Assembly (NCBI GenBank): GCA_024244665.1
Contig: JAAEOI010000437.1
Span: 1-36,576, forward strand
DNA from: Bacteroidota bacterium
GTDB lineage: Bacteria > Bacteroidota > Bacteroidia > Bacteroidales > GCA-2748055
Direction of reading: 5' to 3'
Length of the DNA stretch: 36,576 nucleotides
The notes below the pieces were generated by a model that did not search any database, was not told the origin of the DNA, and was given only the letters and a program-made list of their open reading frames with translations. The position numbers were made by a program, and so were the translations under genes. Position 1 is the first letter of the stretch. Each line of letters starts with the position of its first letter. Below, piece after piece: positions 9,901-16,952 of this stretch.

Positions 9901-10023
9901 TGGAAAATAGTTCTTCAGTTCAGGATCAATTTCCAGCCTGGACAACAGCGTGGAGAATCCAATCGTTGCCACTACCGAAAAAGCAATGATCCACCAACGG
10001 TATTTAATAATTTTACTCTGCAT
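6943..10023 (-). CDS. RND/MMPL-family exporter fused to a LolA-like outer-membrane lipoprotein-sorting domain
   Basis: 1026 residues from ATG 10023, preceded by AGAGAAG 10 bp after the upstream stop; the longer open frame to 10113 runs into that gene and is not used. Residues about 1-760 are an RND/MMPL transporter of the hydrophobe/hopanoid-exporter type: a first TM at about 7-27, two porter domains and two TM bundles containing ANDYGIHMIARYQE and GVGVDYTIHFLWRF. From residue 773 there is a hydrophobic MIFLMLLLTLVSARA segment resembling a signal peptide, followed by a LolA-like domain (about 788-1026: FLSPAEVKGTGILIYDYP, DDMWIYLPALRKTRRI). In many Bacteroidota and Proteobacteria these are separate adjacent genes together with a barrel protein. 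An internal ATG at 7707 with AGGA six bases upstream could also yield the LolA part alone. Likely role: moving a lipid or lipoprotein-like substrate from inner to outer membrane. Confidence 0.88.
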   Translation of the reverse strand: MQSKIIKYRWWIIAFSVVATIGFSTLLSRLEIDPELKNYFPKNMTSMVNTDRIEEVFGNQDLIMVIFEAGDVLNEETLKRVKKCEKELSRTEGIRRTSSVFGSNHIYGEEGAMYVEPTIIRIPRNEQQKEELRELILDNELVYKVMVSDDFTATAVVLTLEGDAVEDDVFAQIHSILNENPGAEKVHFGGLPYLRQAIDKDIKRDGLILIPIALILMLVFLYMVFREWRGVWLPFLVVIMSALLGISLIPILGWKFYIITLLVPILLIAVANDYGIHMIARYQELRRKGNGETMEDLSVAITRSLWKPIMLTGVTTIAGISALWAHTMIPARQMALAASVGILFAVFFSLVLLPALLSLLNHHKVKPPSRERNRNHNWNLLGRFAFFVVRRNRIIPFVALGVTLLFSVGIIFLKVDSNEENFFPEKHEVKQASKIINSKFGGSENISVMFEGDMLDPALLERMESYREELENNSAIDLTMSFSGVVREISKALNDPDEPLYDRIPPTREAVAQYMELYNMNGDPEELEQLVDFKYRHAHLMIRINDASNETMSCIIETLEEYQEADPSIAAIGGGGYIRSELANTVLRGTYRSLGIALLVIFVLLSFIFKSPSAGFLGIIPLFISVVVLFGLMGLTGIKLDVATALLSSVMIGVGVDYTIHFLWRFREERQQNRIPKEAVLTTINTTGRGIIFNALSVIVGFVVLIISSFTPIRFFGVLVVVSIFSCMVGALVILPALVIRFRFSFLEPVHSQKSERIKVEGGKIRIIRRIAMIFLMLLLTLVSARAQDAKSIVKKSHEVVKVSSFEAVSTLTITDSKGNQRIRKNTMASMSLPDGTENRIIKFLSPAEVKGTGILIYDYPEKSDDMWIYLPALRKTRRIVSREKSKSFMGSEFSNANMTAPGLDDFSYSLIGEESLDGSPCFLVESVPGDTDMEDQYGYSKSLSWVDKNSYLVHRTRYYDFDGELFKTISNKEFKKLEDAKGSYMVTHMYAQNHSNKRSSEMVMEQVAVTATKTSYFTVAYLEKQ

Positions 10024-10033
10024 CTTCTCTCTA

Positions 10034-11452
10034 TTAAAAAGTAACTCGTACCGACATGTATCCGGAATTAAGAACCGGTCCCACCATGTCATACAATGAA
10101 TTGTCAGGCCCATACATCCCCTGGTAGCCTGCTGATATTTTTAGTCCATCGGCGGGCATCCACGCAATACCCGGCCTGATGATCCATTCTGAGGTGGTCA
10201 GGTTATGGATCAATGGCAATGTGACCTCCACCTGGTTGTACCAAAGAAGTAATTTTCCTACCAGGAAGAGGGTATGGTAAAATTCTTCAATCTGGTAGTT
10301 ATAGAGGCGGTTGAAGGCCCCGATCTGCTCCCTGATCAACTGGTCCATATCCCCGGCTTCAGAGATCAGTCCTTGCTGTGCCATCTGGTAAAACTGATCC
10401 TGGCTGGCTGAGAGGGAGGGCTCAGCCATTGGTTCAGTGAACTCCAGAATGTATTTCCCATGGTATCCGCCCAGCAGACTGAGATAGGTGCCCGTTCGTT
10501 CCATTTCGGCTGTATAGGTGAGTTCCGTAAAGGGGATGTACTCATGACCGGCGAAGTTCTCCCTGGAGTGCTGCCAGGCTCCTTCGGCCCTGAGAATCCA
10601 CGATCCCGTGGGAAAGGAGATATCTGCACCCGCCATACGAATCTTGTAAGCTTTCTCATAAAGGTTGAGCTCAAGGGGCTCCATGGTGGCCATATCCGGT
10701 AAAAATGAATCGTAAGCGATTCCAGTCCACTGGCTGTATCCGTCGAACCAGTAAAGGGAGGCATCCAGGGCTGATGTGAAGAGATCATACCTGATGCCAT
10801 AACTGCCTTCATCCAGTTCCAGACCCGGGTAATCGGGTTCCAGGAATTTCACGTATGCGGGCATGGGGACCGGATCAATTAGCAGGACACTGGGCTGATA
10901 AACGGGTTTCCAGCTTGCGGTCAGTTTCATGGAGCGCCCCAGATCCAGTCCTCCTCTGATGCCCCAGAATCCAAGCTTCATATCGTCCTCCTCTGGCGAT
11001 CGGATCGTGGGGTCCTGGGGGGTGAGTTTATCAACGGGATTGAAAACTGTTCCCTTTCCCCAGGGGGTGATCATCTTACCAAACCTGAGGGAAAGGGGGC
11101 CCTTCCATACATCTATATATGCTTCACGGATTTCTGCCTGGGATAGCGGCTGTTTGAATTCACTACCGTACCTGAACCTTACATCAGCTTTGGCTGCAGC
11201 CCACTCACCTGCTTTTGCATCCAGGAGCAAGCCGACCTGTCCATAGGCACTCTGAAGGTAGTATTTATCATTTTCGGGGGAGTGTGCTGTGTAGCCCACA
11301 GACCGGATGAATCCTCCCATGGAGAGTTTGTTGCTAACTAATTTCTCCTGATTCCCGGGTAGGGAGGATTCAAACAGGCCTTGTGAAGTGACAGGAAGTG
11401 CAATCCAAGAGGAATACACTATTATCCAGAAAATAATTGTCACTCGCCTCAT
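10034..11452 (-). CDS. Outer-membrane beta-barrel protein, DUF1302-like, of the RND-LolA operon
   Basis: 472 residues. A signal peptide (about 1-23, IIFWIIVYSSWIALPVTSQG) is followed by beta strands with alternating hydrophobics (LRFGKMITPWGKGTVFNPVD, LTASWKPVYQPSVLLIDPVP) ending in ...MSVRVTF, a typical C-terminal outer-membrane insertion signal with final Phe. The FGKMITPWGKG...NPVDKLTPQD segment is like DUF1302-type barrels that accompany MMPL exporters and LolA-like proteins. It is first in the operon and probably provides the outer-membrane end of the pathway. ATG 11452 has AAGGAAG directly upstream and a TACTTTTG element at 11466-11473. Confidence 0.75.
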   Translation of the reverse strand: MRRVTIIFWIIVYSSWIALPVTSQGLFESSLPGNQEKLVSNKLSMGGFIRSVGYTAHSPENDKYYLQSAYGQVGLLLDAKAGEWAAAKADVRFRYGSEFKQPLSQAEIREAYIDVWKGPLSLRFGKMITPWGKGTVFNPVDKLTPQDPTIRSPEEDDMKLGFWGIRGGLDLGRSMKLTASWKPVYQPSVLLIDPVPMPAYVKFLEPDYPGLELDEGSYGIRYDLFTSALDASLYWFDGYSQWTGIAYDSFLPDMATMEPLELNLYEKAYKIRMAGADISFPTGSWILRAEGAWQHSRENFAGHEYIPFTELTYTAEMERTGTYLSLLGGYHGKYILEFTEPMAEPSLSASQDQFYQMAQQGLISEAGDMDQLIREQIGAFNRLYNYQIEEFYHTLFLVGKLLLWYNQVEVTLPLIHNLTTSEWIIRPGIAWMPADGLKISAGYQGMYGPDNSLYDMVGPVLNSGYMSVRVTF

Positions 11453-11465
11453 CTTCCTTTTTATT

Positions 11466-11473
11466 CAAAAGTA
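11466..11473 (-). promoter_or_regulatory. Probable -7 promoter element for the barrel/RND/DUF2141/mnmE operon
   Basis: The minus strand reads TACTTTTG, a perfect match to the Bacteroidota TAnnTTTG element, 13 bp upstream of the ATG, with an AAGGAAG ribosome site between. No good TTG element is seen at the expected -33 distance, so it may be weak or depend on an activator. Confidence 0.5.
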
Positions 11474-11577
11474 GATTGAGGAATTGCTAATATCGTCCGT
11501 TTATCGCGGTCTGGACCAATTCGTGGTGAAGAATAGGTTCAGACTTGTTGGATTGAACCAATGGGAGCAATATTTGC

Positions 11578-11585
11578 TACTTTTG
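11578..11585 (+). promoter_or_regulatory. Probable -7 promoter element for the aldehyde dehydrogenase gene
   Basis: TACTTTTG matches TAnnTTTG exactly. A TTG at 11553-11555 lies 22 bp upstream as a loose -33 element. The element ends five bases before ATG 11591, so transcription would begin at or next to the start codon, giving a leaderless or nearly leaderless message. Confidence 0.5.
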
Positions 11586-11590
11586 TTTTC

Positions 11591-12979
11591 ATGATCGAAC
11601 TGATTCAATCACAACGCCATTACTTCCGGGAAGGCCATACCAAGTCATTGAAAGCCAGGAAGGAAACACTTCGAAAACTTTACCACTTGCTGTTTGATAA
11701 TGAGCAGGTGTTGGCAGATGCGATCAATAAGGACTTCAAAAAGTCTTTTATGCTGACCATTGAGAATGAATTGAGTCTTCCTTATGGTGAAATTAACCAT
11801 TTCCTGCGCAAGTTGAACCGTTGGGCAGCCCCCAGATACGCCCGGACCAACCTGGTAAACTTTCCGGCCGCGAGCCGTTACTTCCAGATACCCCTGGGAG
11901 TATGCCTGGTGATTGGCCCCTGGAACTATCCCTATATGCTTTCATTGATTCCGGCCATTTCGGCACTAGCCGCAGGGAATACGGTGATCCTCAAACCCAG
12001 TGAAATTACATCCAACTCATCCAGAGCCCTGGCTACACTCATCAATGAAAACTTTCCCAGAGAGCTGTTTTATGTGCAGGAAGGGGGAGTGAAGGAGACC
12101 ACAGAACTGCTAAACCAGAAATTTGATAAGATCTTTTTTACCGGGAGTACAGAGGTGGGAAAGATTGTGATGAAGGCTGCGGCCGAGCACCTGACACCGG
12201 TTACCCTTGAATTGGGAGGTAAAAACCCGGTGATTGTCATGCCCGGATGCAATTTGAAACGAGCTGCAAAAAGGATTACATGGGGGAAATATCATAATAA
12301 CGGAATGGCCTGTGTGTCGCCCGACCAGATATACGTGCATGAATCGATCAGACAGGAGTTTGTTCGGGAGGTGAAAAAGAATATTCCTGAAATTCTTGGA
12401 GATGATCCCCGGCAGAGCCCGGCCCTCCCAAGGATGGTTAGTGAGAAGCACTACAAGCGTGTAATGTCTCTCATTGACCCTGAAAAGGTGGTGACCGGGG
12501 GAGAGGGTGATCCTGATGACCTCTATATTGCACCGACGGTTATGGACAGTGTTCAGCCCGGGGATGCAGTAATGCAGGAGGAGATTTTCGGACCGGTAAT
12601 GGCGCTCCTGAGCTATAGCAATCTTGCTACCCTTGTTGATACCCTGAAGCAGCAGCCCTCACCCCTGATGCTCTACATCTTTACGGGCGATGTCAGAGGG
12701 GCCAAGAAACTGATTCAGGAGATTCCTTCAGGAGGAGCCATGATCAACGATGTGATACTTCAGTTTATAAACCTTGACACACCCTTTGGAGGGGTGGGCG
12801 AATCAGGTATGGGCTCTTATCATGGCAAAGCAGGGTTTGATGCTTTCAGCCAGAAAAAAACAGTGATGCACAAGTATAACTGGTTTGAGATGTTTCTAAA
12901 ATATCCCCCTTACCGCTCATTCAATCTCCGTATTTACAGGTCGGTGATCGGAAAGTCGTTCAGGAATCTTTGGAGGTAA
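11591..12979 (+). CDS. Aldehyde dehydrogenase family protein (class 3-like)
   Basis: 462 residues from ATG 11591. An upstream in-frame ATG at 11561 lies before the promoter element and is unlikely to be used. It is an NAD(P)-dependent aldehyde oxidation enzyme: GPWNYPYMLSLIPAISALAA near the cofactor site, the FTGSTEVGK motif, general base Glu207 in TLELGGKNP and catalytic Cys241 in GMACVSPDQ. The length and the C-terminal YPPYRSFNLRIYRS tail with basic and aromatic residues fit class 3/fatty-aldehyde or coniferyl-aldehyde types, some of which are membrane-associated; the substrate cannot be fixed. Its 3' end overlaps the convergent regulator gene by 20 bp. Confidence 0.93.
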   Translation: MIELIQSQRHYFREGHTKSLKARKETLRKLYHLLFDNEQVLADAINKDFKKSFMLTIENELSLPYGEINHFLRKLNRWAAPRYARTNLVNFPAASRYFQIPLGVCLVIGPWNYPYMLSLIPAISALAAGNTVILKPSEITSNSSRALATLINENFPRELFYVQEGGVKETTELLNQKFDKIFFTGSTEVGKIVMKAAAEHLTPVTLELGGKNPVIVMPGCNLKRAAKRITWGKYHNNGMACVSPDQIYVHESIRQEFVREVKKNIPEILGDDPRQSPALPRMVSEKHYKRVMSLIDPEKVVTGGEGDPDDLYIAPTVMDSVQPGDAVMQEEIFGPVMALLSYSNLATLVDTLKQQPSPLMLYIFTGDVRGAKKLIQEIPSGGAMINDVILQFINLDTPFGGVGESGMGSYHGKAGFDAFSQKKTVMHKYNWFEMFLKYPPYRSFNLRIYRSVIGKSFRNLWR

Positions 12980-14090
12980 CGGAGTGCATGTATTCGCTGG
13001 GGGTCTGGCCGGTCTTTTGCTTGAAAATGGTGTTGAAACTGGACTTTGAGTTAAAACCGGCATCATAAGCAATAGCCAGGATGGTCAGATGTTTGAAAGC
13101 AGGGTCCTCCATCCGTTCTTTCACCTCTTCAATCCGGTATTCATTCACCAGTGTATAGAAATTTTTCCCCAGGTGTTTGTTGATAACCTCCGACAGGAAA
13201 TGGCGGGGGATTTGGAGTTGATCGGACAGGTCAAAAATGGTCAATTCCCGGTCTTTGTATGGTTTTAATTCTCCCATATGATCCTCCAACTGCTTGATAT
13301 ATAGCGCTACATCCTTCTTTTTCAGACCGGAACGTGCATATTTCTTCTGCTCAAGCTCTTCTGAATTCACTTCATTATTGGGTTCGTGTTCTCTGACCAC
13401 CTCTTCGAATATGCTGGGCTGCTGGAATCCGAAAATGGTGAAGAGGAAGGTAAGAATGGTAAGACCGAAAAAGGATATCTCATATGGATCGAAAGGCATG
13501 AATCCAACCATAATATCGACTCCTCCGAATATAAACATGAGAATGTACCCGGTATAAAAAGTGATGGATAGGCCCATCAGCCATTGAAGAGTAATCTTAC
13601 CGGATGAGTAAGAGACCAGCTCCTTGAGCCGCTTCTGGTGTCGGTTGATCTCCACAAAAGTGGCCACTGAATAGGCCGTTATGGAGAGAAAAAAGGTTAT
13701 GGCGTAAACGATCCTGAAGGAGATGAAGCGGTCGACAACAAGGAATCCATGGGTGCCGCTCATTACCGGCTCGTCAATAAACACCAGGGAGGCCACGAGG
13801 AAAATGATGAAGGGTGCAAAATGCCACAGGTATCGTAGATCGAATACGGGTTTCTCTGTGGTCATCCAGCGGGCATAGAGCAGAAGCAGGGGGCCATAGG
13901 TATAGGGAAGTACTTTTACGGTATAGAGGTTCAGTAAAGTTTCATTGATCAAAACGACGATCATCTCAATGCAGATCAGGAGTAACCAGGCTGCCAGAAT
14001 CTGGTTGGCCATCATCCGTGGTTTCTTCAACGCAATCAGAATACCGGCAACAAGGGTTTGAGAAATCCCTATGTAGAGTATTGCTTCCAC
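12960..14090 (-). CDS. Membrane-anchored AraC-family transcriptional regulator
   Basis: 376 residues starting at GTG 14090. The N-terminal 225 residues hold about seven hydrophobic segments (for example [50 protein letters not shown]), followed by a linker and a C-terminal AraC DNA-binding domain (about 270-370) with two helix-turn-helix units, [20 protein letters not shown] and [19 protein letters not shown], then [12 protein letters not shown]. Such proteins in Bacteroidota are thought to read a membrane or periplasmic signal and control nearby genes. Targets may include the divergent sucD or the convergent aldehyde dehydrogenase (inference). The start is leaderless if the TACTTTTA element at 14094-14101 is the promoter. 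Confidence 0.88.
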   Translation of the reverse strand: MEAILYIGISQTLVAGILIALKKPRMMANQILAAWLLLICIEMIVVLINETLLNLYTVKVLPYTYGPLLLLYARWMTTEKPVFDLRYLWHFAPFIIFLVASLVFIDEPVMSGTHGFLVVDRFISFRIVYAITFFLSITAYSVATFVEINRHQKRLKELVSYSSGKITLQWLMGLSITFYTGYILMFIFGGVDIMVGFMPFDPYEISFFGLTILTFLFTIFGFQQPSIFEEVVREHEPNNEVNSEELEQKKYARSGLKKKDVALYIKQLEDHMGELKPYKDRELTIFDLSDQLQIPRHFLSEVINKHLGKNFYTLVNEYRIEEVKERMEDPAFKHLTILAIAYDAGFNSKSSFNTIFKQKTGQTPSEYMHSVTSKDS

Positions 14091-14093
14091 GCT

Positions 14094-14124
14094 TAAAAGT
14101 ACAGATATTTTGTTTTGTATTCAA
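14094..14124 (-). promoter_or_regulatory. Candidate promoter for the AraC-family regulator
   Basis: On the minus strand TTG (14124-14122) is followed after exactly 20 bp by TACTTTTA (14101-14094), one mismatch from TAnnTTTG. Transcription would start about at the GTG start codon. The upstream part interleaves with the sucD promoter on the other strand. Confidence 0.4.
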
Positions 14125-14143
14125 CTAGTTTGTTATACTTTTG
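14114..14143 (+). promoter_or_regulatory. Promoter for sucD
   Basis: TTTG (14114-14117), 18 bp, then TACTTTTG (14136-14143), a perfect Bacteroidota -7 element. It lies about 32 bp before the sucD start and inside a longer open frame beginning at 14110, which shows that this longer frame is not the real gene start. Confidence 0.6.
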
Positions 14144-14175
14144 AGAGGACTAAAAAAATCCAAAGGGCAAACCTT

Positions 14176-15051
14176 ATGAGTGTATTGTTAGATAAGAAAT
14201 CCAAAGTTATTGTACAGGGATTCACAGGCAGTGAAGGAACCTTTCATGCTACCCAGATGCTGGAGTACGGAACCAATGTTGTAGGTGGTGTGACTCCTGG
14301 GAAAGGCGGACAGGAACACCTGGGGAAACCTGTATTTAATACGGTTCGTGAGGCCGTTGAGAAGGCAGGGGCTGACACATCTGTTATATTCGTTCCTCCT
14401 GCTTTCGCAGCTGATGCCATCATGGAAGCAGCCAATGCAGGGATCGGACTGGTGGTTTGTATTACTGAGGGTATACCCACAGCTGACATGATCAAAGTAA
14501 AGGAATTCATTGCCCATAAGGATACACGCCTGATTGGACCTAACTGTCCGGGAATCATTACTCCGGGGCAGGCCAAGGTGGGTATCATGCCAGGGTTCAT
14601 CCACCGTGAGGGTGTGGTCGGGATCGTATCAAGGTCGGGGACACTCACCTATGAAGCAGTGGACCAGATCACCAAGACCGGATTGGGTCAGTCCACCTGC
14701 ATAGGTATCGGCGGAGATCCCATTATTGGAACCACCACAAAAGATGCAGTTCAACTACTGATGGAGGATGAGCAGACAAAGGGCATTATCATGATCGGGG
14801 AGATTGGTGGAAGCATGGAGGCCGAGGCGGCTTACTGGATTAAGAAGAACGGAACCAAGCCGGTTGTTGGTTTTATTGCAGGGCAGACTGCGCCCAAGGG
14901 CCGCAGGATGGGTCATGCAGGGGCCATTATCGGAGGGAAGGCCGATACAGCTGAAGCAAAGATGCAGATCATGGAGGAGTGCGGGATCACTGTTGTGGTG
15001 TCACCTGCCGATATCGGCCAGAAGATGGCAGAACTGGTAGAAAAGGGGTGA
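14176..15051 (+). CDS. sucD: Succinyl-CoA synthetase (succinate-CoA ligase) alpha subunit
   Basis: 291 residues from ATG 14176 ([20 protein letters not shown]), the usual length for SucD. It interconverts succinyl-CoA and succinate with nucleotide synthesis, together with a beta subunit (SucC). Seen: CoA-binding Rossmann domain ([14 protein letters not shown]), the [13 protein letters not shown] segment, and the phosphohistidine loop [11 protein letters not shown] with the active His247. No sucC is adjacent: upstream is the divergent regulator and downstream is fabG, so the beta subunit must be encoded elsewhere, which is common in this phylum. The upstream intergenic region holds a good promoter. 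Confidence 0.96.
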   Translation: MSVLLDKKSKVIVQGFTGSEGTFHATQMLEYGTNVVGGVTPGKGGQEHLGKPVFNTVREAVEKAGADTSVIFVPPAFAADAIMEAANAGIGLVVCITEGIPTADMIKVKEFIAHKDTRLIGPNCPGIITPGQAKVGIMPGFIHREGVVGIVSRSGTLTYEAVDQITKTGLGQSTCIGIGGDPIIGTTTKDAVQLLMEDEQTKGIIMIGEIGGSMEAEAAYWIKKNGTKPVVGFIAGQTAPKGRRMGHAGAIIGGKADTAEAKMQIMEECGITVVVSPADIGQKMAELVEKG

Positions 15052-15106
15052 TGTCAGAAATTTTATATTTATTTGCATTGTCTAAAAACATTCTAAATAG
15101 AAACCT

Positions 15107-15853
15107 ATGGACTTATTGAAAGGAAAAGTTGCAATTGTTACTGGTGCAGCCCGGGGAATTGGCCGGATGATAGCTCTTAAATTTGCAGAAGAAGGCGCTG
15201 ATGTGGCATTTACCGATCTCTCAAAAGATGAGAATATGGAATCGCTTGAGAAAGAGCTTTCCAATATGGGAGTGAAAGGAAAGGGATACGTGAGTGATGC
15301 CAGTAATTATGAGCAGGCTCACCAGGTGGCAGACCAGGTTGTGGAGGATTTTGGAAAGATTGATGTGCTGGTAAATAATGCAGGAATTACTCGTGACACT
15401 CTGCTTATGCGAATGGACGAAGAGATGTGGGATCTGGTGATCAAGGTTAACCTGAAATCGGTCTTCAACTTTACCAAAGCGGTCCAGAAGTACATGCTTA
15501 AGGCCAGAACCGGATCCATTATCAATATGAGTTCTGTAGTAGGTGTAAACGGAAATGCCGGTCAGGCCAATTACTCTGCATCAAAGGCAGGAATACTGGG
15601 ATTCACAAAATCGATAGCAAAAGAGCTGGGTTCGAGGAGTGTTCGTTGCAATGCCATAGCCCCGGGATTTATCATCACTGAAATGACCGGTAAACTGCCC
15701 GATAATGTGAAAGAGGAGTGGATCAAGTCCATCCCGCTGAAAAGGGGAGGCTTACCTGAAGATGTGGCAAATGTATCCATCTTCCTCGCTTCTGACCTCT
15801 CCTCCTATATGACAGGCCAGACCCTGCAGGTTTGTGGCGGAATGAGTGTTTAA
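15107..15853 (+). CDS. fabG: 3-oxoacyl-[acyl-carrier-protein] reductase FabG
   Basis: 248 residues, a classical short-chain dehydrogenase. It reduces 3-oxoacyl-ACP with NADPH in fatty-acid elongation. Seen: cofactor motif TGAARGIGR (about residues 12-20), NNAG, active-site Ser in INMSSVVG, Tyr and Lys in YSASK, and the C-terminal MTGQTLQVCGGMSV typical of FabG rather than other SDRs. It is 55 bp after sucD, and may be co-transcribed with it or use its own AT-rich leader (a TATTTATTTG stretch lies upstream but is not a clean match to the promoter consensus). Another acetoacetyl-CoA-type reductase remains possible but less likely. Confidence 0.88.
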   Translation: MDLLKGKVAIVTGAARGIGRMIALKFAEEGADVAFTDLSKDENMESLEKELSNMGVKGKGYVSDASNYEQAHQVADQVVEDFGKIDVLVNNAGITRDTLLMRMDEEMWDLVIKVNLKSVFNFTKAVQKYMLKARTGSIINMSSVVGVNGNAGQANYSASKAGILGFTKSIAKELGSRSVRCNAIAPGFIITEMTGKLPDNVKEEWIKSIPLKRGGLPEDVANVSIFLASDLSSYMTGQTLQVCGGMSV

Positions 15854-15879
15854 GCTGCTTTGCAAACGTAAACAGGTAA

Positions 15880-16890
15880 GTGGGAAACAGAAATCATCTG
15901 ATATTTTTTGGGCTGGCAATGCTCTTGTTGCATGGCTGCGCAAGTATCTATAGTGTGGTTGAATTTGAGGTTCTTGAACCGGCAACTGTTAGCCTTCCTG
16001 AGAATGTCCATCAGTTACTTATCCTGAACAGGGCTCCGATCACCGTTGATGCATTCGAACAAAAGGATGTGAAGGGAATTGAAGATCAACAATTGATGAG
16101 CCTTGATACCCTGATCGTGAGGAGCATCCAGAGAGGCTTACTGAAGGTGCTCAGGGAATCACCCATTGAAAGGTTTCACCACCCTAATTGGCTTAATGAT
16201 AGAAGGCGGGACACTACCTCGTTGGAGGACCTGGTGCTGACCCGGCGGGAGGTAGAGAATATCTGTATGGAGAATGGGGGAGAGGCTATACTGAGCCTGG
16301 AATCCTATTCCATGGACTATGAGGAACATATCCAAACATTTTCAGGTTCCCATATCACATACTCAGAGTATTGTGAGATATCCAGCATCATCAAATGGAA
16401 TATCTACCTGCCGGGAAGTCCACGACCATTTGACAGTTACACAATGGTGGACACCCTGTTCTTTACAGAAGTACAGGATGGCATCCTTATCAGGCGGTAT
16501 CGCACCGCTCAGATGTTAACCGAGGCCTTTTATGAGAGCGGAAGAAAGTATGGAAGGTACCTGGTTCCGATATGGAACCGCACCACCCGAACCCTCTACA
16601 AGGGCAAAGATAAAACCTTGAGGGAGGCTTCAAAGCTGACTGACCATGGCGAGTGGGAAATGGCGTATGCTCAATGGAAGAGATTAGGTGAATCATTGGA
16701 TAGTACTGTCGCGGCAAAAGCCCTGTACAATATGGCTGTGTACCATGAACTGGAGGATCATCTGGATCAAGCAAATGCACTGATCGAAGAGGCTCTCAGG
16801 CATGATACAATCGAAATGATCAGCTCTTATAAAGAGGAGATTGAAACAAGGATTATGAACAGGAGGGAGCTTTATAAACAAGTCAGATAA
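15880..16890 (+). CDS. DUF6340-like lipoprotein with tetratricopeptide-like C-terminus
   Basis: 336 residues with a GTG start at 15880 (MGNRNHLIFFGLAMLLLHGC), a lipoprotein signal with lipobox LLHGC, so the mature protein starts at Cys20 and sits in the envelope. Then PATVSLPENVHQLLILNRAP, the opening typical of DUF6340 lipoproteins of Bacteroidota, a domain with ENGGEAILSLESYSMDYEEH, and a C-terminal helical repeat (HGEWEMAYAQWKRLGESLD, KALYNMAVYHELEDHLDQAN) resembling TPR units. The function is unknown. It follows fabG by 26 bp, so it may share that transcript. Confidence 0.7.
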   Translation: MGNRNHLIFFGLAMLLLHGCASIYSVVEFEVLEPATVSLPENVHQLLILNRAPITVDAFEQKDVKGIEDQQLMSLDTLIVRSIQRGLLKVLRESPIERFHHPNWLNDRRRDTTSLEDLVLTRREVENICMENGGEAILSLESYSMDYEEHIQTFSGSHITYSEYCEISSIIKWNIYLPGSPRPFDSYTMVDTLFFTEVQDGILIRRYRTAQMLTEAFYESGRKYGRYLVPIWNRTTRTLYKGKDKTLREASKLTDHGEWEMAYAQWKRLGESLDSTVAAKALYNMAVYHELEDHLDQANALIEEALRHDTIEMISSYKEEIETRIMNRRELYKQVR

Positions 16891-16891
16891 G

Positions 16892-16933
16892 TCAGTACTC
16901 AGTACTCAGTACACAGTACACAGTGCTCAGTGT
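16892..16933 (+). repeat. Six tandem copies of a heptamer, TCAGTAC type
   Basis: Units: TCAGTAC three times, ACAGTAC, ACAGTGC, TCAGTGT, directly after the lipoprotein stop and 19 bp before the protease ATG. The reverse complement unit (TACTGAG) recurs before ftsY at 21643-21670. Confidence 0.85.
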
Positions 16934-16952
16934 GGATTTTAAAAAATTGGAG

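Noticed and set aside
10024..10113. N-terminal extension of the RND exporter
   Set aside because: It overlaps the coding end of the barrel protein and lacks the expected N-terminal TM pattern; ATG 10023 has a ribosome site.
14110..14175. N-terminal extension of sucD
   Set aside because: The extension contains the promoter and does not match the known SucD N-terminus; ATG 14176 gives the usual protein.
16892..16933. CRISPR array
   Set aside because: The units are 7 bp and adjacent with no spacers; no cas genes are near.
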